Origin: an uncultured Desulfovibrio sp.
GTDB lineage: Bacteria > Desulfobacterota > Desulfovibrionia > Desulfovibrionales > Desulfovibrionaceae
Assembly: GCA_946490455.1 (NCBI GenBank)
Contig: CAMLXE010000122.1
Location: 1 to 5,894, forward strand
DNA length: 5,894 nt
Reading direction: 5' to 3'
Below the pieces are notes generated by a model. The model did no database searches. It saw only the letters and a program-made list of their open reading frames with translations, and was not told the DNA's origin. This document shows positions 5,462-5,894 of this stretch, piece by piece; the stretch's first letter is position 1; every line of letters begins with the position of its first letter. Position numbers and translations under genes: made by a program.

Positions 5462-5645
5462 GCGGAGAAGTCCTTGGGAGCTGCATTCGCACGAGGCGCA
5501 GTCCTGCTTTCCGGAACTTCTCCCGATAGAATATGCCGGGCTTCAGATCGCGGGGCAGGAAATCGGTATCAGGATATTTCCCAGCGCAAACACCTCCCGG
5601 AGGGAAGCCATCCGGGAGGCGAAAAAACTGCGCGGGATACCGGCG
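5462..5645 (-). other. rpmE-DUF1385 intergenic leader
   Basis: A 184-base spacer, long compared with the 3-base gap further down the operon. It holds a strong hairpin (5593-5619) near rpmE and then about 130 bases in which no convincing promoter, small gene or known riboswitch was recognised. It also holds the AAGGA Shine-Dalgarno of the DUF1385 gene. Confidence 0.5.
5593..5619 (-). terminator. Hairpin after rpmE, possible leaky terminator
   Basis: CCTCCCGGA (5593-5601) and TCCGGGAGG (5611-5619) form a perfect 9-base-pair, GC-rich stem with a 9-base loop. On the minus strand it is followed by TGTTTGCGC, a poor T-tract, while a run of six T (5622-5627) lies on its 5' side. It may partly terminate transcription, giving more L31 message than downstream message, or may act as an mRNA 3'-end stabiliser or processing site. 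Confidence 0.45.
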
Positions 5646-5855
5646 TTACTTGTTGAGATTGGCGTACTTCTTGCGGAAGCGATCGATACGGCCGGCGGTA
5701 TCAAGAAAACGCTGTTTTCCGGTGAAGAAGGGATGGCAGGCGGAGCAGATTTCCACATGCACGTTTTCGCCCTTGGTAGAAAGAGCTTCTACTTGATTGC
5801 CGCAGGCACAGGTGATTTTGGCCTTGTACACTTTTGGATGAATCTTGTCTTTCAT
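5646..5855 (-). CDS. rpmE: 50S ribosomal protein L31, zinc-binding (C+) type
   Basis: A 69-residue protein of the large ribosomal subunit, part of the bridge between subunits. It begins MKDKIHPKVYKAKITCACGN and carries the four zinc ligands of the C+ form: C16 and C18 (CAC) and C37 and C40 (CSAC). These are followed by the family signature HPFFTGKQRF and the C-terminal GRIDRFRKKY. Organisms with a C+ L31 often hold a cysteine-free paralogue used under zinc limitation, but none is in this window. An in-frame ATG 11 codons upstream (5886-5888) would add MTESRLYRSQI; it is rejected because MKDKIHP matches the family N terminus and has AGGAG (5863-5867) 7 bases before it. The promoter lies at or beyond the window edge; TATATG at 5886-5891 could be a -10 box. 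Confidence 0.97.
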   Translation of the reverse strand: MKDKIHPKVYKAKITCACGNQVEALSTKGENVHVEICSACHPFFTGKQRFLDTAGRIDRFRKKYANLNK

Positions 5856-5862
5856 AATCTGG

Positions 5863-5867
5863 CTCCT
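5863..5867 (-). promoter_or_regulatory. rpmE ribosome binding site
   Basis: AGGAG on the minus strand, 7 bases before the ATG at 5853-5855. It decides between this start and the in-frame ATG at 5886-5888, which lies too near the window edge to judge its own upstream signal. Confidence 0.85.
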
Positions 5868-5894
5868 ATAAAGTCGGGACTCAGTCATATATAC

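Noticed and set aside
1..5894. Mobile element, CRISPR array, tRNA or rRNA genes, toxin-antitoxin or defence system
   Set aside because: No transposase or recombinase motif, no regularly spaced repeat, no tRNA cloverleaf and no defence-type domain was found. All coding space is filled by housekeeping genes.

Overview
The window carries six protein genes, all read from the minus strand, plus the control DNA between them. It looks like a chromosomal housekeeping segment of a Gram-negative anaerobe. The best guess is a Desulfovibrionaceae-type sulfate reducer. This is an inference from protein style (HtpG and RF1 sequence, a four-cysteine L31, a [NiFe]-hydrogenase maturation protease) and a roughly balanced base composition. 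No 16S or other decisive marker is present.

In the direction of transcription (high to low coordinates) the order is: rpmE (ribosomal protein L31, 5646-5855); a hairpin and short leader; a DUF1385/YqhQ-type multi-pass membrane protein (4442-5461); prfA (release factor 1, 3368-4438), whose ribosome binding site lies against the stop codon of the membrane gene; and a terminator (3308-3342). A 200-base gene-free stretch rich in dyad symmetry follows (3106-3307). Then come htpG (Hsp90 chaperone, 1174-3105) with its own terminator (1139-1168), and a 260-base gap with a possible promoter. The last two genes are a [NiFe]-hydrogenase maturation endopeptidase (367-876) and, overlapping it by the four bases ATGA, the first 123 codons of a DUF554/YqgA-type membrane protein that runs off the window edge.

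This gives three transcription blocks. rpmE-DUF1385-prfA is a translation block: a ribosomal protein, an uncharacterised membrane protein and a termination factor. htpG appears to stand alone. The hydrogenase protease and DUF554 gene form a translationally coupled pair. No mobile element, CRISPR array, tRNA or rRNA is visible.

The most unusual signal is between prfA and htpG. A 98-base imperfect inverted repeat (3206-3303) has a perfect 12-base core arm and a further 6-base outer arm, and it encloses smaller hairpins. Both core arms contain TTGAC, so -35-like elements face each other. Read on the plus strand, the right arm can also fold into a C(UUCG)G tetraloop hairpin. This could be a small plus-strand RNA opposite the prfA 3' end, a structured htpG leader, or an operator. 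The sequence alone does not decide. The second item of interest is an HxxEH motif in the DUF1385 protein, which suggests a metal site at the membrane.
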